NCBI GenBank assembly: GCA_001873375.1
Contig: MNZA01000196.1
Coordinates: forward strand, 1 to 43,933
Length of the DNA stretch: 43,933 nt
Source: Oscillatoriales cyanobacterium CG2_30_44_21
GTDB lineage: Bacteria; Cyanobacteriota; Cyanobacteriia; Pseudanabaenales; Pseudanabaenaceae
Reading direction: 5' to 3'
The notes beneath the pieces are model-generated. The model searched no databases. It was not told the DNA's origin and saw nothing but the letters and a program-made list of their open reading frames with translations. This document shows, in pieces, positions 37,568-43,933 of this stretch (its first letter is position 1; each line of letters starts with the position of its first letter). The translations under genes and the position numbers were made by a program.

Positions 37568-38530
37568 TTATAACTTTATTGACTCTCTCACAATGTTGTT
37601 GCGAGTAATAATTTCAATTAGCTCTTGCTTGACTTCCGCCGCTTGGTCATTATCGATTTGGCAGGTTCCAGCATTAGCATGACCGCCCCCCTCATAGCGC
37701 AACATCAACTCACCAATATTAATTGAACAGGTGCGATCAATTACCGACTTGCCAAGGGCAAATACCGTATTCGATTTTTGTCGTCCCCACAGCATATGGA
37801 TCGAAATATTACATTCTGGATAGAGGGCATAGATCATGAAGCGATTGCCAGCATAGATCATTTCCTCATTTTGCAAATTGACTATCACCAACCTATCGTG
37901 AACTTCCGCACAGTTCTGAATCTGCTTTTTGAAAATTTCTTGTTGGGTGAAGTAAAGTTCAATGCGTTCCTTGACATTAGGGAGTTCCATAATCTCCTCA
38001 ATGGTCATGGTTCGACAAGCTTCCACTAATTCCATCATCAAAGAATAGTTGGAGATCGTAAATTCGCGGAATCGCCCCAGCCCAGTACGAGAATCCATTA
38101 AGAAGCTCAATAAAACCCACCCCTGTGGATGCAAAATATCGTCGATGTCAAATTGAGCAGAATCACATTTATCCACAGCTTGCATCATTGCTTGGGATAT
38201 TTGGGGAAACTTTAATTTGCCGCCGTAGTAGTTGTAGACTACCCTAGCAGCGGACGGTGCATCACCTTCGATGATGTGGTTTTCGGGCGAGTCATAGACT
38301 CGCATCATCTCACTCATGTGGTGGTCAAATATCAAATAAGCGCCATCAACATAGGGCAGATTTGTCAAAATATCGCGATCGCAAACTTCCACTTTTCCAT
38401 CCTGCACATCTTTAGGATGCACAAATAGAATTTCGTCAATCATGTCAAGCTCTCTTAGTAATACCGCGCTAACCACGCCATCAAAATCACTACGGGTTAT
38501 TAATCGGTACTTTTTGGCTGAAGATGCCAT
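37568..38530 (-). CDS. DHH-family phosphoesterase
   Basis: The 320-residue protein has the DHH motif FDHH (D69-H70-H71) and an N-terminal RSDFDG (D15, D17) that binds divalent metal, plus the DHHA1 glycine-rich motif GGGHANAGTC near the C-terminus. Relatives include exopolyphosphatases, oligoribonucleases and c-di-AMP phosphodiesterases; the substrate is not decidable here. There are no membrane spans. It is transcribed convergently with rdgB and divergently from rph. Confidence 0.88.
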   Translation of the reverse strand: MASSAKKYRLITRSDFDGVVSAVLLRELDMIDEILFVHPKDVQDGKVEVCDRDILTNLPYVDGAYLIFDHHMSEMMRVYDSPENHIIEGDAPSAARVVYNYYGGKLKFPQISQAMMQAVDKCDSAQFDIDDILHPQGWVLLSFLMDSRTGLGRFREFTISNYSLMMELVEACRTMTIEEIMELPNVKERIELYFTQQEIFKKQIQNCAEVHDRLVIVNLQNEEMIYAGNRFMIYALYPECNISIHMLWGRQKSNTVFALGKSVIDRTCSINIGELMLRYEGGGHANAGTCQIDNDQAAEVKQELIEIITRNNIVRESIKL

Positions 38531-38608
38531 AATCTAAGCCCTCTAAACAATATTTGCAAGGTTACGACTCTGCACCTAACTATAGCAGTTACAGTTATAG
38601 AAACCCAG

Positions 38609-38653
38609 AATAACCTTTAAAAGCGTTGCGAAGCAACGCTTTTAAAGGTTATT
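38609..38653. repeat. 45-nt perfect palindrome, GCGTTGC-GAA-GCAACGC core
   Basis: AATAACCTTTAAAAGCGTTGC, a GAA loop and its exact complement. The core is shared with four other sites; the outer AATAACCTTTAA is particular to this copy. An AACGCTTTGCGCTT mini-palindrome follows at 38662-38675. Confidence 0.85.
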
Positions 38654-38683
38654 TAGTACACAACGCTTTGCGCTTACTTAAAA

Positions 38684-38743
38684 CCCCAGAGAAAATTTTG
38701 GGCATCAGTGGCGGAGCTGCGATGCCCAAAATTTTCTCTGGGG
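38684..38743. repeat. 60-nt palindrome with AGAGAAAATTTTGGGCATC arms
   Basis: Twenty-three-base perfect outer arms around a slightly decayed AGTGGCGGAGCTGC centre. The arm AGAGAAAATTTTG(G/A)GGCATC is shared with 40185-40237. Confidence 0.85.
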
Positions 38744-38782
38744 CAAGGGAGTATGATTGGCTAGACATTTACAAAATTGATC

Positions 38783-39493
38783 ATGAGAGATTTACCGATT
38801 ATCCAACGCGCCGATGGTCGAGCTTGGGATCAATTGCGTCCAGTGCATTTGCAGCACCCTTTCACTTCAGCCCCTGCGGGTTCAGTTTTAGCCAAGTTTG
38901 GCGATACTCAGTTGATTTGCACCGTTTCCATTGAAGAAGGTGTGCCTAAGTTTCTTGCGGGTAGCAATCAAGGTTGGCTTACGGCGGAATATCGAATGTT
39001 GCCTGCGGCGACGATCCCAAGACAACAACGTGAATTGATGAAACTTTCGGGACGCACTCAAGAAATCCAAAGGCTAATCGGGCGTAGTTTACGGGCGGCA
39101 GTTGATCTCACCGCGATCGCCAATTACACCATTACTATCGATGTGGATGTGTTGCAAGCTGATGGCGGGACACGCACAGGCGGGATCACAGGGGGATTTG
39201 TCGCTCTCAAGTCTGCTTGCGATCGCTTACTCAGTGAAGGAATATTCACGCGATCGCCGATCAAAAAGTCAGTGGCGGCGGTATCAGTGGGCTTGTTGGA
39301 TGGGATGCCGATCTTGGACTTAAATTACCAAGAAGATGTGGCTGTAAGTGTTGACCTAAATGTGGTCATGGATAGTGAAGGGCAACTAATCGAAGTGCAA
39401 GGCACTGGAGAATCGGATACTTTTTCGCGATCGCAATTAAATCAAATGCTTGATGCCGCAGAAAAAGGGATTAAGGAGCTTTTGACCAAATAA
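38783..39493 (+). CDS. rph: Ribonuclease PH
   Basis: RNase PH is a phosphorolytic 3' exoribonuclease that trims tRNA and rRNA precursors. ATG 38783 gives [20 protein letters not shown], matching the family's R-x-DGR-x-x-x-x-LRP start; the TTG at 38777 adds two residues only. [18 protein letters not shown]-type sequence, [39 protein letters not shown] and [20 protein letters not shown] are all present. The stop is the first triplet of the palindrome arm at 39490-39524. Confidence 0.97.
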   Translation: MRDLPIIQRADGRAWDQLRPVHLQHPFTSAPAGSVLAKFGDTQLICTVSIEEGVPKFLAGSNQGWLTAEYRMLPAATIPRQQRELMKLSGRTQEIQRLIGRSLRAAVDLTAIANYTITIDVDVLQADGGTRTGGITGGFVALKSACDRLLSEGIFTRSPIKKSVAAVSVGLLDGMPILDLNYQEDVAVSVDLNVVMDSEGQLIEVQGTGESDTFSRSQLNQMLDAAEKGIKELLTK

Positions 39494-39524
39494 AGAAGGC
39501 GGCGCATTGCGCCGCCTTCTTTAT
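39490..39524. terminator. 35-nt perfect palindrome joining two convergent stop codons
   Basis: ATAAAGAAGGCGGCGC, loop ATT and the exact complement. The stop TAA of rph (39491-39493) and the stop of the minus-strand cytochrome gene (39521-39523) sit at mirror positions in the two arms. It has a bidirectional terminator architecture. Confidence 0.8.
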
Positions 39525-39967
39525 AACTGCTTTAAATAACTTAGCAGATCCGCCATGTCCTGCGGACTAGGCTGAAACTGAGGCATAGGTGGAGTCTCAC
39601 CACTGACAACCTGCTGTACGAGTCTCGCGTCCGACTTTCGATCAGACACACCATGCAGATTAGGACCCACCTTGCCATTTGCCCACTGCCCATGACAAGC
39701 CACGCAATTCATCACAAAAATTGAGCGACCCTGCGCAGGACTACCAGACAAACTCAGCACTGACTGAGTATATAGATCAAGTTGCGGATGCGTTAGCCAA
39801 AACACGATCCCAACTAACGCGGCGATCATTGCCAACACAAAAGCCATGATCGCTTTTAGGGGAGGCTGGCTCTCAGGGACGCTCAAAACCGTATCTAAAG
39901 CTGGCTCTGAAGTTTTATCTGCCACAGCATATGCACCCTTTGTCAAATCTCTTACTTCATCAATCAC
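39521..39967 (-). CDS. cytM: Membrane-anchored c-type cytochrome, CytM-like
   Basis: The 148-residue protein has one membrane span (about residues 41-58), then DLYTQSVLSLSGSPAQGRSI and the heme-attachment motif C88-V-A-C91-H92. The likely axial Met is in PPMPQFQPSPQDMADLLSYL. From the span to the end it fits the length and pattern of cyanobacterial CytM. The forty residues before the span come from a GTG start and are longer than usual; starting at Met41 would give about 108 residues. CytM is thought to act at the membrane in respiration or in limiting photosynthesis; this function is not settled. Confidence 0.72.
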   Translation of the reverse strand: MIDEVRDLTKGAYAVADKTSEPALDTVLSVPESQPPLKAIMAFVLAMIAALVGIVFWLTHPQLDLYTQSVLSLSGSPAQGRSIFVMNCVACHGQWANGKVGPNLHGVSDRKSDARLVQQVVSGETPPMPQFQPSPQDMADLLSYLKQL

Positions 39968-40357
39968 AGACTTTTGAACCTACCCCATATTTTGCTGAAA
40001 CTTTTACCCAGCTATCGCGTTAGATCAACGCTTTAGCCAAGAATGTTTGAGATAAAAATTACTATCTTAAATATAGATAACATATCTTAATCAAAGTATA
40101 AGTACTCAATCAGTGAAATTAGGTTAAATAAATCCTAAGTTTTATAGCTGTTAATGCTTTGCAGCAAATTGAGTCTTTGGGTATAGAGAAAATTTTGAGG
40201 CATCGCGGCTTCGCCGCGATGCCTCAAAATTTTCTCTGGGTAGGGCTTTATTTGAAAATTTGATCTAAACCTTCCAAGGGCTAGTGTCGGTTCCATCACG
40301 TTCTATAATTCATAGGTACAATAATAAAATTTTTAAGATTTAGGGAAAGAATTAACT
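39968..40357. other. Gene-free stretch before hemE
   Basis: It is AT-rich and holds the palindrome 40185-40237 and a -10-like TATAAT at 40304-40309, about 50 bases before the hemE start. No clear -35 box or gene was found. Confidence 0.5.
40185..40237. repeat. 53-nt perfect palindrome, ATCGCGGC-TTC-GCCGCGAT core
   Basis: AGAGAAAATTTTGAGGCATCGCGGC-type arms of 25 bases around a TTC loop. Inner core as at 4925-4985, outer arm as at 38684-38743: a mosaic of the two. Confidence 0.85.
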
Positions 40358-41398
40358 ATGGGAGGAAATGATCGCTTGCTTAGGGCGGCAAGAGGTGAAG
40401 TACTGGATCGTCCGCCAGTATGGATGATGCGCCAAGCAGGCAGGTATATGAAAGCATATCGGGATTTGCGTGAAAAATATCCCACATTTAGAGAGCGATC
40501 GGAAATTGCGGAACTTGCTGCCGAAATATCTTTGCAGCCCTTCCGCGCCTTCCAACCCGATGGCGTAATTATGTTTTCCGATATTCTGACTCCCCTTGCA
40601 GGTATCGGCATCAACTTCGACATTATCGAAAGCAAAGGTCCTCTGATTGAATCGCCGATTCGCACTCAAGCGCAGGTGAACGCACTTACAGAATTTGATC
40701 CTGAACAGTCCGTTCCTTTTGTTCGCCAGATTCTCACCACGATCATAGAAGAAGTTAAAGATCAAGCGACTATCCTCGGCTTTGTGGGCGCACCTTGGAC
40801 ACTTGCCGCCTATTGCGTTGAAGGTAAAGGTTCTAAAGACTATTCTGTAATCAAGTCCATGGCTTACAAAGAGCCAGCGATTATTCATAGTTTCTTGACT
40901 AAGTTAGCCAAGATGATTGGCGCGTATGTGATCCATCAGATCGAATGTGGCGCTCAAGTCGTACAGATGTTTGACTCTTGGGCAGGACATCTCTGCCCTA
41001 TGGACTACGCTACCTTCGCCTTGCCCTATCAAAAAATGGTGGTAGATCAAGTTAAGGCAAAATATCCTGATACACCGCTGATTCTTTATATTAGCGGCAG
41101 CGCGGGTGTGCTAGACCTAATGCCCAAGTCGGGCGTGGACATTGTCAGCGTGGATTGGACAATGGATTTGGCAGCCGCTCGCGATCGCCTTGGACATGAC
41201 TTGCCTGTGCAGGGCAATCTTGATCCCTGTGTGTTATTTGCTGAGCAAAGCTATATCAAAGAGCGCATTCTTGAAGTTGTCCAAAAGGCAGGCAATAAGG
41301 GACATATCATGAACCTCGGTCATGGCATCCTCGCCACTACTCCCGAAGATAATGCTCGCTTTTTCTTCGAGACCGTCAAAGGACTCAGGTACGAATAA
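40358..41398 (+). CDS. hemE: Uroporphyrinogen decarboxylase
   Basis: HemE removes four carboxyl groups from uroporphyrinogen III to give coproporphyrinogen III in heme and chlorophyll synthesis. The family signatures are clear: [20 protein letters not shown] near the N-terminus, [40 protein letters not shown], and the C-terminal [18 protein letters not shown]. The 346-residue length is normal. The last codon and stop lie inside the palindrome at 41392-41438. Confidence 0.97.
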   Translation: MGGNDRLLRAARGEVLDRPPVWMMRQAGRYMKAYRDLREKYPTFRERSEIAELAAEISLQPFRAFQPDGVIMFSDILTPLAGIGINFDIIESKGPLIESPIRTQAQVNALTEFDPEQSVPFVRQILTTIIEEVKDQATILGFVGAPWTLAAYCVEGKGSKDYSVIKSMAYKEPAIIHSFLTKLAKMIGAYVIHQIECGAQVVQMFDSWAGHLCPMDYATFALPYQKMVVDQVKAKYPDTPLILYISGSAGVLDLMPKSGVDIVSVDWTMDLAAARDRLGHDLPVQGNLDPCVLFAEQSYIKERILEVVQKAGNKGHIMNLGHGILATTPEDNARFFFETVKGLRYE

Positions 41399-41438
41399 AT
41401 TTGAAAGCGTTGCTTCGCAACGCTTTCAAATTTATTCG
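41392..41438. terminator. 47-nt perfect palindrome over the hemE stop, GCGTTGC core
   Basis: CGAATAAATTTGAAAGCGTTGC, loop TTC and the exact complement. The left arm contains the final Glu codon and TAA of hemE. Confidence 0.8.
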
Positions 41439-41476
41439 CAATAGGGGTGCGCGGCTAAGCCGCGCACCCCTATTGC
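41438..41476. repeat. 39-nt perfect palindrome abutting the previous one
   Basis: GCAATAGGGGTGCGCGGC, loop TAA and its exact complement. It shares its first base with the end of the hemE palindrome, so the two form a double hairpin. Confidence 0.8.
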
Positions 41477-41608
41477 TGTATTTACAAAGACGTTGCGAAG
41501 CAAAGCACCGCAACGCCTAACTCTTCACTGAGAAGGGCGTATGACTGAAAGTTAGAGTGCATCTACTTTTGCTATACAATTGCCAAAGAAACAAATCATA
41601 AATAAAGT

Positions 41609-43153
41609 ATGGATACAGCAAGTCTCAATGCTCTGCTCAATACTGGTGCAATTTTGCCAGAACTAATCGTCATTGGGACATTGGTACTCGTATTGATCGT
41701 TGATCTAATTGCATCGGGGCGCAAGTCAGCAAGCGCTTTGCCCTATATTGCGATCGCGGGTTTAGCCGCTTCTACGGCGGCACTAGTGTGGCAATGGATA
41801 GGACTAGATAACCCGATCGCCTTTTTAGGCAGCTTTAATAGCGATAAACTCAGTATCATTTTTCGCGGCATTATTGCCCTGTCGGCTCTACTAACAATTC
41901 TCGTCTCAGTCCGTTATTTAGAGCAGTCTGGCGTAGTCGTTGGTGAATACCTAGTGATTCTGCTCAGTGCCACCTTGGGAGCAATGTTCCTGACGGGCGC
42001 GGATGACATGGTGATGGTGTTTGTGTCGCTGGAGACTTTAAGTATTTCGTCATATTTGCTATCTGGCTACACCAAGCGCGACCCCCGCTCCAATGAAGCG
42101 GCTCTAAAGTATTTATTAGTCGGTGCAGCTAGCTCGGCGATCTTCCTGTATGGAATGTCATTGCTGTATGGACTATCGAACGGTGAAACCTCACTCTCGG
42201 CGATCGCCTCTCAGATTACCGTCAGCAATACAGCCCTGATTATTGCGATGGTATTTGTGATTGCGGGTGTTTCCTTTAAAATCTCGGCAGTACCTTTTCA
42301 CCAATGGACTCCCGATGTCTACGAAGGCTCGCCGACACCAGTAGTTGCTTTCTTATCAATTGGTTCTAAGGTGGCTGGTTTTGGACTTGCCCTGAGATTT
42401 TTGATTACAGCTTTCCCGATCGCATCCCAGCAGTGGCACTATGTTTTTGTAGTTCTCACAGTTTTGAGCATCGTGTTGGGGAATGTGGTGGCGATCGCAC
42501 AGACCAGCATTAAACGGATGTTGGCTTACTCTTCCATTGGTCAGGCTGGATTTGTGATGCTAGGCATGGTCGTTGACTCCGAAGCAGGCTACGCCAGCAT
42601 GATCTTCTATTTGATTCTTTACCTATTCATGAATATGGGCGCATTTGCCTGTGTGATTCTATTTGCTTCACGCACTGGTACGGATCAAATTAGTGAATAC
42701 AGTGGGCTATACCAAAAAGATCCATTGCTGACACTTGCCTTGAGTGTTTGCCTGTTGTCTTTAGGTGGGATTCCGCCGCTAGCTGGCTTTTTTGGCAAAC
42801 TCTACATTTTCTGGGCTGGCTGGCAAGCTCACGCCTATGGCTTAGTTTTACTAGCTCTAGTGATGAGTGTTGTCTCTCTCTACTACTACATCCGTGTGGT
42901 CAAGATGATGGTTGTCAAAGAACCTCAAGAGATGTCAGAGTCAGTCAAAAACTATCCTGCAATTACATGGACGCAAACAGGGATGAAGCCTCTACAAGCA
43001 GCGATCGTCTTTACCCTAATCTTCACTTTGATCGCAGGTGTAGCTTCTAACCCGCTATTCTCGATATCCAATCAAGCTGTCCAAGAAACCAAGTTTCTCC
43101 AAGCTAAGGCTCCTACTGACAAGCCAATAGCTGCGTTGCCAACAGCACAATAG
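41609..43153 (+). CDS. ndhB: NAD(P)H-quinone oxidoreductase subunit 2 (NDH-1 complex)
   Basis: NdhB is a proton-pumping, antiporter-like subunit of the thylakoid NDH-1 complex for respiration, cyclic electron flow and CO2 uptake. The 514-residue protein has about 14 membrane spans. Recognisable segments are [20 protein letters not shown] at the N-terminus, [40 protein letters not shown], and [20 protein letters not shown]. The lysines and glutamate expected in antiporter-like subunits lie within these blocks. A terminator follows. Confidence 0.97.
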   Translation: MDTASLNALLNTGAILPELIVIGTLVLVLIVDLIASGRKSASALPYIAIAGLAASTAALVWQWIGLDNPIAFLGSFNSDKLSIIFRGIIALSALLTILVSVRYLEQSGVVVGEYLVILLSATLGAMFLTGADDMVMVFVSLETLSISSYLLSGYTKRDPRSNEAALKYLLVGAASSAIFLYGMSLLYGLSNGETSLSAIASQITVSNTALIIAMVFVIAGVSFKISAVPFHQWTPDVYEGSPTPVVAFLSIGSKVAGFGLALRFLITAFPIASQQWHYVFVVLTVLSIVLGNVVAIAQTSIKRMLAYSSIGQAGFVMLGMVVDSEAGYASMIFYLILYLFMNMGAFACVILFASRTGTDQISEYSGLYQKDPLLTLALSVCLLSLGGIPPLAGFFGKLYIFWAGWQAHAYGLVLLALVMSVVSLYYYIRVVKMMVVKEPQEMSESVKNYPAITWTQTGMKPLQAAIVFTLIFTLIAGVASNPLFSISNQAVQETKFLQAKAPTDKPIAALPTAQ

Positions 43154-43175
43154 AAGAAAGATCAATTAAAAATAC

Positions 43176-43203
43176 AAAGGGGGCGCGATGCGTCCCTTTT
43201 TTT
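43176..43203 (+). terminator. Rho-independent terminator of ndhB
   Basis: AAAGGG(G)GCG, loop CGAT, GCG(T)CCCTTT, then a T run, about 22 bases after the ndhB stop. Confidence 0.7.
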
Positions 43204-43343
43204 GGAGAATTTTAGAATTGTTTAGGGATTTCACTGGATATCTATTAGATGACTTCCCTAACTTTCTAGGTGACATCACTTGGCAGGTGAACGTTAGATT
43301 TATTCTTCAGATTCTTCTAAGTATTTGAGAAAGGAATTAACTC

Positions 43344-43589
43344 CTAATAATTCGATGGAATATAATGCCGATGACGCACGGCTTTAATTTCGTTCATAAT
43401 CTCGACATCTGTGATTTCATCGATAGGTGGTTGGCTATACAGTTCTTCAAGTAATTTTGTCAAATCTGATTTTAATTCTATTTGAATTAGGGCTTTGGCT
43501 ATCTGTGCGCGATCGCTAGGCTGTAGCTGTTGTAAGGTTGTAATCAGTTGCTCTAGGGTTATTGGTAGTTGAATCATTTGGTTCACCAT
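43344..43589 (-). CDS. Small hypothetical protein, possible orphan antitoxin
   Basis: The 81-residue protein has an N-terminal helix pair (LPITLEQLITTLQQLQPSDR, then AQIAKALIQIELKSDLTKLL) and a C-terminal IMNEIKAVRHRHY. The layout resembles small cyanobacterial proteins found before PIN toxin genes, but no toxin gene follows within the 190 bases to ndhB. The function is unknown. Confidence 0.55.
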   Translation of the reverse strand: MVNQMIQLPITLEQLITTLQQLQPSDRAQIAKALIQIELKSDLTKLLEELYSQPPIDEITDVEIMNEIKAVRHRHYIPSNY

Positions 43590-43674
43590 AAAAACTTGGT
43601 GTCTGCGATTCTAAATAATCTGTACCTTATCTTTTTCCCTGTCACATCTCTCCTTCTACTATTTTAATCTTGGC

Positions 43675-43933
43675 TCAATAGGTGTTTCGGGGAGGTAAAG
43701 AAAGGAGAGAGTCCAACAAAGCACTCAGCAGAGCTTTTCCCCTCCTCTTGGCATTATGAACAAACTCAAAGAAGCCCAAATACAAAGGTAACTTTTCTTG
43801 AGAAATACCACGATGAGGACGTAACCAAGAGCGCAAAAGCGACCAAAAGCCTTCCATGGTATTGACATGAACTTCACAGAAATCATCACCATCTTCATCT
43901 CTAGCATATTCTCCCGCACCATGACAAACAGTT
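43675..43933 (-). mobile_element. ISXO2-like (IS1595-type) transposase, C-terminal part, cut by the window edge
   Basis: The frame is open from the right edge and ends at 43675. It reads GDDFCEVHVNTMEGFWSLLR, then WLRPHRGISQEKLPLYLGFF and EFVHNAKRRGKALLSALL, the typical end of an ISXO2/DDE transposase, where HVN(T)xEGFWS...HRG(V/I) is a hallmark with the catalytic Glu. The N-terminal part and both inverted repeats lie outside the window or were not identified. The reading frame shown has no internal stop. Confidence 0.85.

Noticed and set aside
38626-38934. 102-codon open frame overlapping the start of rph
   Set aside because: It runs through two long palindromes and then rph in another frame; its composition follows the repeats and it has no family features.
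43725-43922. 65-codon minus-strand frame at the right edge
   Set aside because: It overlaps the transposase in a different frame; the transposase frame has the conserved motifs.
1-43933. The very frequent GCGATCGC octamers as a new signal
   Set aside because: This is HIP1, a well-known highly over-represented motif of cyanobacterial genomes.

Overview
The window is chromosomal DNA of a cyanobacterium. The octamer GCGATCGC (HIP1) is scattered throughout, inside and between genes. The gene set is cyanobacterial: ndhB, a RuBisCO assembly chaperone (Raf1), a CytM-like cytochrome c, an ARTO-type terminal oxidase, a TIGR03643 protein, and MEP-pathway ispF. A Pseudanabaena-like filamentous lineage is my guess; the sequence alone does not settle it. 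No CRISPR array, tRNA, rRNA or prophage was recognised.

Layout. 1-1000: end of an unidentified gene, a VapBC-type toxin-antitoxin pair and a probable DUF29 remnant. 1000-6250: peptide-type solute-binding lipoprotein, ispF, a histidine kinase, mobA and a stand-alone cyclic-nucleotide-binding protein. 6374-11711 (minus strand): two DUF2231 membrane proteins and the three subunits of a heme-copper oxidase. Its subunit II has lost the CuA ligands, so this is the quinol-oxidase-like ARTO. Three small unrelated genes sit between subunits II and I. 12046-14468: carA and raf1. 14987-30269: a 15-kb block of exported proteins (DUF11 proteins, an SdrD-type B domain, a 1761-residue predicted outer-membrane barrel with an N-terminal invasin-type Ig domain and OmpA-like domains, a beta-helix protein with an OmpA domain, and a glycine-rich adhesin-like protein). 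It is followed by a GT41-like glycosyltransferase and an FHA protein. 33041-43153: housekeeping genes (deoC, rdgB, DHH phosphoesterase, rph, cytM-like, hemE, ndhB) mixed with conserved unknowns. The right edge cuts an ISXO2/IS1595-type transposase.

Two things stand out. First, the surface-protein block looks like one functional unit. Four genes (17826-27293) are close-packed, with two ATGA stop/start overlaps, and a fifth follows 27 bp later. I infer a cell-surface assembly or adhesion system in which the large barrel anchors or exports the DUF11 proteins and the neighbouring glycosyltransferase may modify them.

Second, almost every intergenic gap carries long, near-perfect palindromes (about 30-60 nt). 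They share a few GC-rich cores (GCGTTGC-GCAACGC, GCCCGC-GCGGGC, ATCGCGGC-GCCGCGAT, GGCGGCGC-GCGCCGCC, AATGGC-GCCATT) but have outer arms that differ from copy to copy while remaining self-complementary. In several cases the arm includes the stop codon and last codons of the adjacent gene. One arm would then be old coding sequence and the other an inverted copy of it. A sub-family (termini CTAAGTAGCTC, then TTAATTAA) looks like a small mobile element, and in one place it encodes the last residues of a protein.
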